DNA of 64,000 nucleotides from a virus: the IMG/VR virus record IMGVR_UViG_3300044682_000021, positions 1 to 64,000 of that record. One strand, written 5' to 3'. The position numbers were made by a program, and so were the translations under genes. The notes under the pieces were generated by a model. It searched no databases. It had not been told where the DNA came from and worked only from the letters and a program-made list of their open reading frames with translations. Positions 26,415 through 33,693 of this stretch are shown here, in pieces. The first letter of the stretch is position 1. Each line of letters opens with the position of its first letter.

Positions 26415-27071
26415 TTAGAGCCTCCCGAAACCGCGCAGCATTGCGACCTTGCTGATCGTGGATGTGGTGACGGTGGCCAGCGATACGCCGATCTGGGCGC
26501 ACCATGTAGCCTGCGAGATGACAGGGCCGTTGTCGGCGGTGGAGGGGACGACGGCAGACCCCTTGGCCACCACCATCGAGCCGATGGTCGTCGCGGTGAC
26601 GGCCGAGTCGTAGAGCACGGACGCCACGCCTGAAATCTGAATCCACGCGTAGTAGTTTTTCGTCGGCGCGGAGATGAAGATGCCGAAGACGAACGCGGGG
26701 TTGGTGGTCACGGGTTGGGCGTCGCCGTAGGCCACGTACTGCGTGGTGTTCGGCGAGGTGGGCGTGCGGTTGCCCACGTCGGTGGCCTTGAGGAACGCAA
26801 TCTGGCCAACCGCCGGCGCGGTGGTCGTGTACGTCGCTTGGACGTAGCAGTAGATACCGCCGTAGAGCGTGCCGACGGTCGTGTCCGACAGCGCGTAGGC
26901 GGTCAGGTCGTCCACGACGATGCGATCGCCCGGCTGCGTCTGGATGCCCTGCGACGCGGGGACGGCAGAGGGGACGGACTGGATCTGCCCGCCCACCGTC
27001 TGGTCGTTCACGTCGTTGAGGTAGGCTGCGGTTAGGAAATCCGCCTGCTTGGTGAACATTCCTGAAGCCAT
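26415..27071 (-). CDS. virion protein downstream of major capsid
   Basis: 218 codons with AAGGAG 7 bases upstream. The N-terminus (MASGMFTKQADFLTAAYLND) then a Ser/Thr/Val-rich beta body (DRIVVDDLTAYALSDTTVGT; YYAWIQISGVASVLYDSAV) matches the small 'head stabilisation/decoration' proteins that follow phage capsid genes. Function inferred from position. Confidence 0.6.
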   Translation of the reverse strand: MASGMFTKQADFLTAAYLNDVNDQTVGGQIQSVPSAVPASQGIQTQPGDRIVVDDLTAYALSDTTVGTLYGGIYCYVQATYTTTAPAVGQIAFLKATDVGNRTPTSPNTTQYVAYGDAQPVTTNPAFVFGIFISAPTKNYYAWIQISGVASVLYDSAVTATTIGSMVVAKGSAVVPSTADNGPVISQATWCAQIGVSLATVTTSTISKVAMLRGFGRL

Positions 27072-27083
27072 GTCAAATCTCCT

Positions 27084-28232
27084 TTAGAAGCCTGCGCCGT
27101 ACATCTGGGCGTTGTCGCGTGGTGACACGCAATATACGTTTATTCCAACTTTAAAAAATCCCACGACGTTATCCGGGTTGGTCTGCGACCGCACCCACGG
27201 CGTGAAGTTGAAGTTGTACTCCGGGTCCGTGGTGGGGCGCACCTTCCAGCCCTTGGTGCGGAGCCAGAAGAAGGGCTCGCCTGGGTTGATGGTCGTCGCC
27301 GACGGGAGGTTCGAGATCGCGTTCTGCGTCGCGGTCAGGGTGGCGGAAGTGAACGTCGAAGGCTTGATCGCGGTGGTCTGCGACAGGCCGGACGGCAGGA
27401 GGGTTCCGTACTTGGTCGAGGGGCAGAGCTTGTCCACCATGATAAGCGCGTTCATCACGCGGATGCCCACCATGCCCATGTTTACGTCCTGCTCCTCGGC
27501 GTAGCGCTGCTTTGGCTCCAGGCGTTCGAGGAGGTAGGCGTACAGGGCCTTGTTGCAGATACCGAGGTCCGGCTCTTGGACGCAGTTGAGGTAGGCTTCG
27601 ACGAGGGGCTTGTAGGTGATCTGGCCCGTCGCGCCGGTCTGCGTGCCCAGCCATATAGGCACCGAGTTCAACACGTTGCCGATGGCCCCGTTGCGGTTCT
27701 GGCCGCCGTAGTTGGTGAAGACGTTCCCGTCCCACGAGTTGTTGACGCCATCGTTCAGCGCCTCCGAGATGCCGTTGATGTAGATGACGCGGTTCTGGAG
27801 GATGGCGGTAGCGGATGCCTGCCCGTGGCGAAAGATGTCGATACCGAGGTCGGTGTTGAGCGCCTGTACGGCGTTGGTCATGTAGGCGTCGATGATCTTC
27901 ACCTTGGCGGCGGGCCCGGCGTTGATGACGCCCACCTGCCACAGGTTGACCGGGATTTGCTCAACGTACTCCTTGGGCACGAAGCCAGTCGCAGCGAGGA
28001 TCTGCACCTGCATCACGTTCAGGTCGGAGCCGGGAGCGATGGCACCGCCGTTGACCCGGTTGTACTGGAACGGCGTCTGCATGATGGTGCCGCCCGCGTA
28101 CTCGTCGAGCGCGCCGGAGAGGCGCAACTTTCGCAGCGTAGTTGAATCGACGAAGAATTCGTCATAGACAACGTCTTCCCTCATGTCAGCCAAAGTCGTG
28201 GCGCTCAGCTGGTCAAATACCGGATCTGCCAT
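27084..28232 (-). CDS. major capsid protein
   Basis: 382 codons with AGGAG 7 bases upstream. The N-arm region (LADMREDVVYDEFFVDSTTL), a long central helix (EALNDGVNNSWDGNVFTNYG region and KALYAYLLERLEPKQRYAEE) and beta elements near the end (FFWLRTKGWKVRPTTDPEYN) fit an HK97-fold coat protein. It follows directly on the scaffold gene and precedes decoration genes. Length is usual for the family. Confidence 0.8.
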   Translation of the reverse strand: MADPVFDQLSATTLADMREDVVYDEFFVDSTTLRKLRLSGALDEYAGGTIMQTPFQYNRVNGGAIAPGSDLNVMQVQILAATGFVPKEYVEQIPVNLWQVGVINAGPAAKVKIIDAYMTNAVQALNTDLGIDIFRHGQASATAILQNRVIYINGISEALNDGVNNSWDGNVFTNYGGQNRNGAIGNVLNSVPIWLGTQTGATGQITYKPLVEAYLNCVQEPDLGICNKALYAYLLERLEPKQRYAEEQDVNMGMVGIRVMNALIMVDKLCPSTKYGTLLPSGLSQTTAIKPSTFTSATLTATQNAISNLPSATTINPGEPFFWLRTKGWKVRPTTDPEYNFNFTPWVRSQTNPDNVVGFFKVGINVYCVSPRDNAQMYGAGF

Positions 28233-28272
28233 TGCGTTTCTCCTGTGCTACGAAATCGTATGGTGCTGCTAC

Positions 28273-29115
28273 TCAGTTCACCAATCCCTGTTCCGCCAAC
28301 TTAGCGATCACCTTCTGCTCACGTTGCGACTGGCGTTGCGAGTCCGACACCTGCCACGGCTGCTTGACCGTTCCGGCGGTAAGGTCGGAGGGGATGCGGC
28401 CCGTGAACGGCGTCCGGCTGATCCCCGGCGTCGCCAGCATCGGGTTCGTCTCGGGATGCTCGGACTTGTACTTGGTGACAGCGTCGGCGGCGATCTTGGC
28501 TTCGTGGGCGGCCTGCGACTTGGCGGCTGCGGCCTCGCGGGCGGCTTGAACGCTGTAGCGCTCCATCCACAACGCCTCGACGCTGACCTTGCGCGATACG
28601 GCCTCCTTGCGGAGTTCGCGGAAGTTCAGGCGCTTCGAGGGATCGTTGCCGAACAGTTGCGAGTGTTCGTAGGCGATGTCCTGCGCGGTGGCGATGGCGT
28701 CGCCTTCGTGCTCGGCGACTTCGAGCAGGGTCTTGCGGTCCACGTAGCCGTCGAGGACTTTGGGGTCGAACGCGGGAGTCTCGCCGTCCTTCGGCTTGGT
28801 CGATCCCGGCTCCATGCGTTCGGCGACCTCGATCAGCCCGAGTTCGGCCATCTTGGCGATGCGTGCGGCGGCAGCGGCGGCCTCCACCTTGGCGGAGTCG
28901 CGCTCCTTCAGGTACTCCTGATTCTGCGCCTCGACCTGCGTCTTCCATTCGAGGTTGTCCTTGTACTTCTGCTCGGCCTTGGCGCGGGCGGTAGCGGCCT
29001 CGGCGGTCGCGGCCTCCATCTTCTCATAGGCCTTGCGGGCCACGGGCGTGTCGAGGACTGCGATCTCCGCGTCCGTTGCACCTTGCGACTTCAGGAACTC
29101 GGCGTAGTTGGCCAT
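28273..29115 (-). CDS. scaffolding protein
   Basis: 280 codons with AAGGAGG upstream. Charged helical repeats dominate: ATAEAATARAKAEQKYKDNL, EYLKERDSAKVEAAAAAARI and, at the C-terminus, DSQRQSQREQKVIAKLAEQG, a basic helix like those that dock coat protein. It has no Cys. Position just upstream of the coat gene is standard for phage scaffolds. Confidence 0.8.
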   Translation of the reverse strand: MANYAEFLKSQGATDAEIAVLDTPVARKAYEKMEAATAEAATARAKAEQKYKDNLEWKTQVEAQNQEYLKERDSAKVEAAAAAARIAKMAELGLIEVAERMEPGSTKPKDGETPAFDPKVLDGYVDRKTLLEVAEHEGDAIATAQDIAYEHSQLFGNDPSKRLNFRELRKEAVSRKVSVEALWMERYSVQAAREAAAAKSQAAHEAKIAADAVTKYKSEHPETNPMLATPGISRTPFTGRIPSDLTAGTVKQPWQVSDSQRQSQREQKVIAKLAEQGLVN

Positions 29116-29127
29116 AGTGATCCTCCT

Positions 29128-29526
29128 TTACGGCGTTACGAGCGGCTGCGGCGGCGCGGGCGGCGTCGGCGCTACTCCGGTTGCGGTCGCAGGCGGCAGC
29201 GGCTTGGCTACAGGCGGTGGGTTGTAGGCCACTACGCCCATTGCCAGTTGGACCTGCTTCGCGGCCTCGTCGATGAACTTGGCAGTCTCGGGGAATCGCT
29301 TGGCGACGGCACGCAGGCCCGACATGGCGGCGGCGAACGGTGCCACGCCGGTGTGTAGGTCGTCCTGAAGCGCGGCCACGGCCGCAGCGGCCTCAGCAGC
29401 CTTGTCGCGCAGTGCCAGTTCCGCATCCACCGCCTTCTGGTAGGTGGAGTTGGCGACCAGAGGCGCGAGATCGGCGGATGAGGTCGGTGCGACTTCCGTA
29501 ATGTAAGATTGCAGTGTCTTCGGCAT
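29128..29526 (-). CDS. hypothetical helical protein, packaging/head region
   Basis: 132 codons with GGAGG upstream. Helical Ala-rich core (ELALRDKAAEAAAAVAALQD; RFPETAKFIDEAAKQVQLAM) followed by a Pro-rich tail (PLPPATATGVAPTPPAPPQP). No family recognised; probably a minor head protein. Confidence 0.55.
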   Translation of the reverse strand: MPKTLQSYITEVAPTSSADLAPLVANSTYQKAVDAELALRDKAAEAAAAVAALQDDLHTGVAPFAAAMSGLRAVAKRFPETAKFIDEAAKQVQLAMGVVAYNPPPVAKPLPPATATGVAPTPPAPPQPLVTP

Positions 29527-29538
29527 GGTGATCCTCCG

Positions 29539-29646
29539 TTAGCGCTTCTTGCCGCCCTTGCGATTTTTCTTCTTCGACGTTTCGACCTTGTGCCGGAACG
29601 CCCCTTGAGCTTCATGGACCATCTTATGCTTCCCTTTGTGTGCCAT
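29539..29646 (-). CDS. Lys-rich mini-protein
   Basis: 35 codons, MAHKGKHKMVHEAQGAFRHK ending in KKKNRKGGKKR. It fills the space between the 103- and 132-codon genes and has the same basic character as the 52-codon gene at 9667. It may bind DNA inside the capsid; inference only. Confidence 0.5.
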   Translation of the reverse strand: MAHKGKHKMVHEAQGAFRHKVETSKKKNRKGGKKR

Positions 29647-29657
29647 CGCTGACTCCT

Positions 29658-29969
29658 TCAGGCCGGCGGAACCGGCGGTGCTGCGGGCTCGGCGGGTTTC
29701 CCGGCGGCCATGACCTTCTTTTGTAGTTCCTGCGCCAGATCATTGATCTTAGTTACGATGGGCACCGCGCCCGGAATCAGGTCGCCCAATTGGCGGAACG
29801 ACTGTACGCCCTGGATGACCAGCTTGATGCCGCGGGCCACTTTGTCGTCAGCCTCCGGCGGCGCGGGGGAGGGCGACGCGGATGGCGGCGGAGGCGCGGG
29901 CGTCGAGGGCGCACCGCTTGGCGGTGGTGGCACCGTCGAGAGTCCGCCGCCCATGCCGAGCGATCCCAT
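29658..29969 (-). CDS. hypothetical protein with Pro-rich N-terminus
   Basis: 103 codons; ATG overlaps the previous stop as TAATG. Residues 10-40 are Pro/Ser/Ala-rich (VPPPPSGAPSTPAPPPPSAS). The rest is one amphipathic helix region (GIKLVIQGVQSFRQLGDLIP; KINDLAQELQKKVMAAG). Function unknown. Confidence 0.55.
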   Translation of the reverse strand: MGSLGMGGGLSTVPPPPSGAPSTPAPPPPSASPSPAPPEADDKVARGIKLVIQGVQSFRQLGDLIPGAVPIVTKINDLAQELQKKVMAAGKPAEPAAPPVPPA

Positions 29970-30127
29970 TAGAGAGACTTCCTCGCCATCTTGGGCGCTT
30001 TCGCGTGACCCTTGGCGTGCATTTCCTTCATGTCGGAGTGGAGCTTGAGGCCGGGACCACGCTTGCCGTGGTTGCCGATCTTGGTTCCGGTGATAGCGGA
30101 TTTGCCGCCCTTACGACCGTATGCCAT
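29969..30127 (-). CDS. basic mini-protein
   Basis: 52 codons from ATG at 30127 (GAGGT 8 bases upstream): MAYGRKGGKSAITGTKIGNH then many Lys and His to KAPKMARKSL. Strongly basic and Gly-rich, without a fold signature. First substantial gene after the promoter at 30455-30484. Confidence 0.6.
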   Translation of the reverse strand: MAYGRKGGKSAITGTKIGNHGKRGPGLKLHSDMKEMHAKGHAKAPKMARKSL

Positions 30128-30261
30128 TCGAGTGACCTCGCTGCGGCGGTGTAGCCGCTGGTGCAATGTGAAGGGGTGGGTCACGGTGCCCGCCCCTGAC
30201 CTCGGTTGATCCTGACTCGGAGACAGGCACACGACCCATCGTTTTCCGGGTAGGAGCGGCG

Positions 30262-30318
30262 TTATTTCTTGTGTTTCTTGCGTTTCTCGCGATACTCACG
30301 TGCGCTCAGGCTCAGCAT
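30262..30318 (-). CDS. possible 18-codon basic micropeptide
   Basis: MLSLSAREYREKRKKHKK, preceded by AGGAAGGGGG 10 bases upstream, in the leader of the capsid-unit transcript. It may be a real micro-gene or a leader peptide; evidence is only the ribosome site and the shared basic character with nearby micro-genes. Confidence 0.3.
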   Translation of the reverse strand: MLSLSAREYREKRKKHKK

Positions 30319-30454
30319 AATGTTGTACCCCCTTCCTAAAAGTTGAAAGGCCCACCGAACCAAGGAATACGATCCAAGGTCCGATGAGCCTTCTTGGTGC
30401 GTCGTCTGCGAACCGTGTCGCAGGCAAAGCCAACAAAGTAACTCGTCAGTTCAC

Positions 30455-30484
30455 ATTTAACTCATATTGCGGATTACGTGTCAA
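30455..30484 (-). promoter_or_regulatory. minus-strand promoter for the capsid unit
   Basis: On the minus strand TTGACA (30484-30479) and TTAAAT (30460-30455) are 18 bases apart. The predicted transcript begins near 30448 and runs into the scaffold/coat genes. Its leader contains a hairpin (CTGCGA/TCGCAG). It overlaps the end of the 84-codon gene. Confidence 0.6.
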
Positions 30485-30728
30485 GTAAATTCGCATCGCC
30501 ACCCACGTCAACGCACTCGTTGTTCTCGAATTCCGCCGACGCCGCACAGCCGCGAGTGAGGTTTATGGTGAGGCGTCCGGTGGCGCGTTCGCTGACAAGG
30601 ACGCACAGAACGTCGATCACGAAGCCCGCGAGTTCGCGGCGGTAGCGCAACCAGCGGCGGGTGCGGCGGTAGAAGTCGTCGGCGATGCCGATGTCGAGGG
30701 CAGAAGGTGGTGCCACGCTAGACGACAC
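30474..30728 (-). CDS. hypothetical protein next to HNH gene
   Basis: 84 codons from GTG at 30728 with GGGAGG 6 bases upstream; a longer frame starts at 30776. The chain (ALDIGIADDFYRRTRRWLRY, ELAGFVIDVLCVLVSERATG) mixes a basic helix with a hydrophobic helix. Its start overlaps the last codons of the HNH gene by 11 bases. No known family. Confidence 0.5.
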   Translation of the reverse strand: MSSSVAPPSALDIGIADDFYRRTRRWLRYRRELAGFVIDVLCVLVSERATGRLTINLTRGCAASAEFENNECVDVGGDANLLDT

Positions 30729-31221
30729 GACCGCCTCCCTCGGATTCGGAGATATTGTGAAGGTAAAATGGCGCATCCTTCCATGAAATTCCTCTTCGTA
30801 TGTCGGATACGGTTTTGAAACTTACGCCACATAAAGCTGCGGTGAGCCTCTGAGGAAGGTTCATGCTGTCTAGATCGTAAATCAAAGCAGCAAACGGAAG
30901 AGTGAGTGTGGTTGTAGATCGGCCACGGACGTTCTCTTTAAGAGACACGAAGCGGCAGTTAGAGGGACAATAGTTTCCGTCAATGTCGATACGATCTATT
31001 TGAAGGCCATCTCTCCACCCGTTAGTCAACGCCCACTCGAAAAACTTTCTACGGTCGTTTAGCCACTCGTCGCATATCCGTATTCCTCGGCCTCCATAGC
31101 GATGATAATTTATGTCACGTGCGTAATAACAGCGACCCCGCATAGACATGAAAACCATGTAGAGTTGGTGGTTACGCATCCCGTGTTTCGGGTGAGATCG
31201 CTTGGGATACTTCAAAGTCAT
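30718..31221 (-). CDS. HNH-type homing endonuclease
   Basis: 167 codons. The core follows the phage HNH pattern: LYMVFMSMRGRCYYARDINY, YHRYGGRGIRICDEWL, GLQIDRIDIDGNYCPSNCRF. A C-terminal DNA-binding helix-turn-helix is likely (LTAALCGVSFKTVSDIRRG). The ATG directly abuts the portal stop codon. The last 10 residues (SESEGGGRVV) nearly repeat the last 10 of the portal (SESPGGGKVV), though coded with different codons, which suggests that the gene landed in the 3' end of a portal gene. It should cleave a site in related phages lacking the insertion. Confidence 0.85.
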   Translation of the reverse strand: MTLKYPKRSHPKHGMRNHQLYMVFMSMRGRCYYARDINYHRYGGRGIRICDEWLNDRRKFFEWALTNGWRDGLQIDRIDIDGNYCPSNCRFVSLKENVRGRSTTTLTLPFAALIYDLDSMNLPQRLTAALCGVSFKTVSDIRRGISWKDAPFYLHNISESEGGGRVV

Positions 31222-33255
31222 TCAGACTACCTTTCCCCCGCCCGGACTCTCGCTCACAAATGACCGACCGTTCGGCTTCTGCTTCAACTCAGGCTGCTGC
31301 TGGCCGGAGGGCGGCGTGCCCTCCTGCTGCTTGCCACCCGCGCCCGCGCCTGCGGGATTCATCTCGCCCTGCTCGGTGAGCGACATGCCGAGTTCCTTCA
31401 TCCGCGCCGCGAAGATCAGGTTCTCCTCCTGCTCTTTCTTGAACTTCTCGCGCACCGTGGAGCCTTCGATGGTGCCGTAGTTGGGCACGTTGCAGGCGTC
31501 GGCGATGGTCTGCGAATCGATCTGGATGCCAGCTTTCTTGAGCTGGACCAACAGGAGGCGCTGTGCCATTTGCGTGATCTCGTGCAAGGATCGCGGCGTG
31601 ATGAGGAACCGCAGCGTGGACGCGAATATCCGCGCCCGCTCGATCATCCCCGTCGGCGACGGCTTGGGCTTGTCCCCCGTGCCGGGGTCTTCGCTGGGCA
31701 GGTGCGAGGGTATCATCCGCGTGGGATCGTAGTCGAATGTCTCCCGCGTCATGTTGTCCTCGCCCACCACCTGCATGAAGCGGGCGGGGGAGACGTACTG
31801 GAGGAGCAGGAATTTCACCTGCGATGCGATTTCGCGGATGGGCGGCTCCATTGAGCGCGACATATCCTCGACGATGGGGCCGGCGGATTCGAGTAACTTC
31901 TGAAGGTCGTCGCCCGCCATGCGTGCCTTCGCCAGATTCTGGATATCGTGGATGCCGTGCTGCGAATCCATCGCGTCCTTCAGCAACTCGTAGAACTTGA
32001 GCGTCGATTCCTGCGTGACGTAGACCTCGGGAGGAACCGGGATCTCGAACGCCTTGGTCGCCTGCGTCCCGTCGAACCCGGCGCGCATTCGCGGCTGCAT
32101 GGGGTCGAACTGCTGCGCCTCCTTCTTGGTCACGGCGTTGATGTCGTAGGCGAGAGGGAGGTCCATCTTGGCGCGTTCCTTGTCCATCGTGCCGCGTTCG
32201 AGTTCGGTCATCGCCTGTTGGAGGTCGAAGCCATCGCGCACCATCGAGTAGCCAAGAGGTTCCCACGGCCACTTGTCGAGGCAGAAGGGGACGCCGGGGA
32301 AGCGCCCGTGCCAGTCGAACGACGTGTTGTCGTACATCAGGCAGGACTCCGACGAGATCAGCAATCGGCGGCGTGGATACAGCAACTCTCCGGGCTTCAC
32401 GGTATAGGCCCATGAGGTATCCGGCTCGCCCATCGGGATGTCGCGGTCGGTGGTGTTACGAGTGAGGTCGATGACGTAGGTGTAGCGGATCGGGATCATC
32501 AGGTCCGCGATGCCCGGTGTGTATTGCGAGGGGGATTTGCCGAAGCCGCCGAACATGCGCTGCCAGATGTTGCCCGTGGCGGACTTGCGGATTTCGTTCG
32601 AGTACCAATAGAGCGAGGAGGTGGGCCGCAGCCACTCCTGATGCTTGTGGAACATGGAGTGCGCCATGTAGATCGGCATCTCGTCGAGGATGGTCATGGC
32701 GTAGGCCTGCTGGAAGTCGCCGCTGGTGGGGAGCTGGCAGGGCAGAATGCAGGGCGCGCCGTAGGTAAGAAGGCGGACTTGGCCCTCGCCTTGGCCGCCC
32801 ATGTCGCGGGAGTAGACGGGGCGGACCCAGCCGGTGCAGGTGGTCGAGGCCCACGCGAGGGCTTCGCGGATGGCGAGGTCGGCGGAGGTTTCGAGCCACC
32901 ACGCGCGGGTGTAGAGGTTGAACATCTGGGCGGAAGCGGCGTAGGCAGGATTGTCGGAGGCGTAGCCCCACAGCGGGCGGAGTTTCGCGAGCGTGCCGAC
33001 GACCTCGCGGACGTTGCGCTTCAGATGGTTGGAGTTGAGGCGGGAGCGGTACTTGGCGGGCTGGGGGCCGCTAGAGCGCCCGGCGATGGTGTCGATGGCC
33101 GCCTTGAAATCTTCCGTGCCGCGCTGGGACTTGAGCCACGCCTGACCGGATTCGGTGCATTCGTTGAGCCAGCCGAGGCGGCGTTCGGGTGGCGTGGCGG
33201 CGGGTGGCACCTGCCACTCGTGAAGGCGTCCGTCGCGGCGTTGCTCGTCGCTCAT
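31222..33255 (-). CDS. portal protein
   Basis: 677 codons; the ATG overlaps the previous stop (ATGA). The central part (RGTMDKERAKMDLPLAYDIN; VTQESTLKFYELLKDAMDSQ; GIHDIQNLAKARMAGDDLQK) and wing/clip regions are typical of large podovirus portals. The C-terminus is Gly/Gln-rich (GAGAGGKQQEGTPPSGQQQP). It would form the dodecameric DNA gate at one capsid vertex, working with the terminase encoded just upstream. The tail SESPGGGKVV is echoed at the end of the neighbouring HNH protein. Confidence 0.85.
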   Translation of the reverse strand: MSDEQRRDGRLHEWQVPPAATPPERRLGWLNECTESGQAWLKSQRGTEDFKAAIDTIAGRSSGPQPAKYRSRLNSNHLKRNVREVVGTLAKLRPLWGYASDNPAYAASAQMFNLYTRAWWLETSADLAIREALAWASTTCTGWVRPVYSRDMGGQGEGQVRLLTYGAPCILPCQLPTSGDFQQAYAMTILDEMPIYMAHSMFHKHQEWLRPTSSLYWYSNEIRKSATGNIWQRMFGGFGKSPSQYTPGIADLMIPIRYTYVIDLTRNTTDRDIPMGEPDTSWAYTVKPGELLYPRRRLLISSESCLMYDNTSFDWHGRFPGVPFCLDKWPWEPLGYSMVRDGFDLQQAMTELERGTMDKERAKMDLPLAYDINAVTKKEAQQFDPMQPRMRAGFDGTQATKAFEIPVPPEVYVTQESTLKFYELLKDAMDSQHGIHDIQNLAKARMAGDDLQKLLESAGPIVEDMSRSMEPPIREIASQVKFLLLQYVSPARFMQVVGEDNMTRETFDYDPTRMIPSHLPSEDPGTGDKPKPSPTGMIERARIFASTLRFLITPRSLHEITQMAQRLLLVQLKKAGIQIDSQTIADACNVPNYGTIEGSTVREKFKKEQEENLIFAARMKELGMSLTEQGEMNPAGAGAGGKQQEGTPPSGQQQPELKQKPNGRSFVSESPGGGKVV

Positions 33256-33668
33256 AGTGCCTCGCCAAGGAGTTCTTCTGCGTTGCGGGGCTTGTCGTTC
33301 TCTCTCATCTCCAAATAAGCTACGTCGCAGGTGAAGCGCGACCGATACTTCTCCCGTTTATCTTCTCGAAGACGAATATACTCCCGCAGGAACTCGCGCT
33401 CGTACTCCGAGGTGGCAGCACTGGCGATGCGGGCGGTAAGGCTGGAGCGGGTCCGTTCGCGGGCTTCGACGAACGCCTGCTCGTCGCGCATCAGCTCCTG
33501 CTGGCAGCGGGCGTAGGTGGCCGCCTGCAACCGGCGCTGGAGGGCGTCTACTTCGGCGAGCGTGTTGGCTTCGCGGCGTTCATATTGCGGTGGGCAGGGG
33601 GTATCGTCGGTAGGTGGGAGGCTGACTTCGCCAGTCGCGGACTCGAAGTAAACGAGATGAATCGCCAT
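33252..33668 (-). CDS. hypothetical coiled-coil protein between terminase and portal
   Basis: 138 codons from ATG at 33668 with GGAGG 5 bases upstream. A long charged helix dominates (EVDALQRRLQAATYARCQQE; SEYEREFLREYIRLREDKRE). Its position between terminase and portal suggests a packaging or head-assembly accessory. No motif for a known enzyme. Confidence 0.6.
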   Translation of the reverse strand: MAIHLVYFESATGEVSLPPTDDTPCPPQYERREANTLAEVDALQRRLQAATYARCQQELMRDEQAFVEARERTRSSLTARIASAATSEYEREFLREYIRLREDKREKYRSRFTCDVAYLEMRENDKPRNAEELLGEAL

Positions 33669-33693
33669 CGTGCCTCCTGCGGACACTATACCA

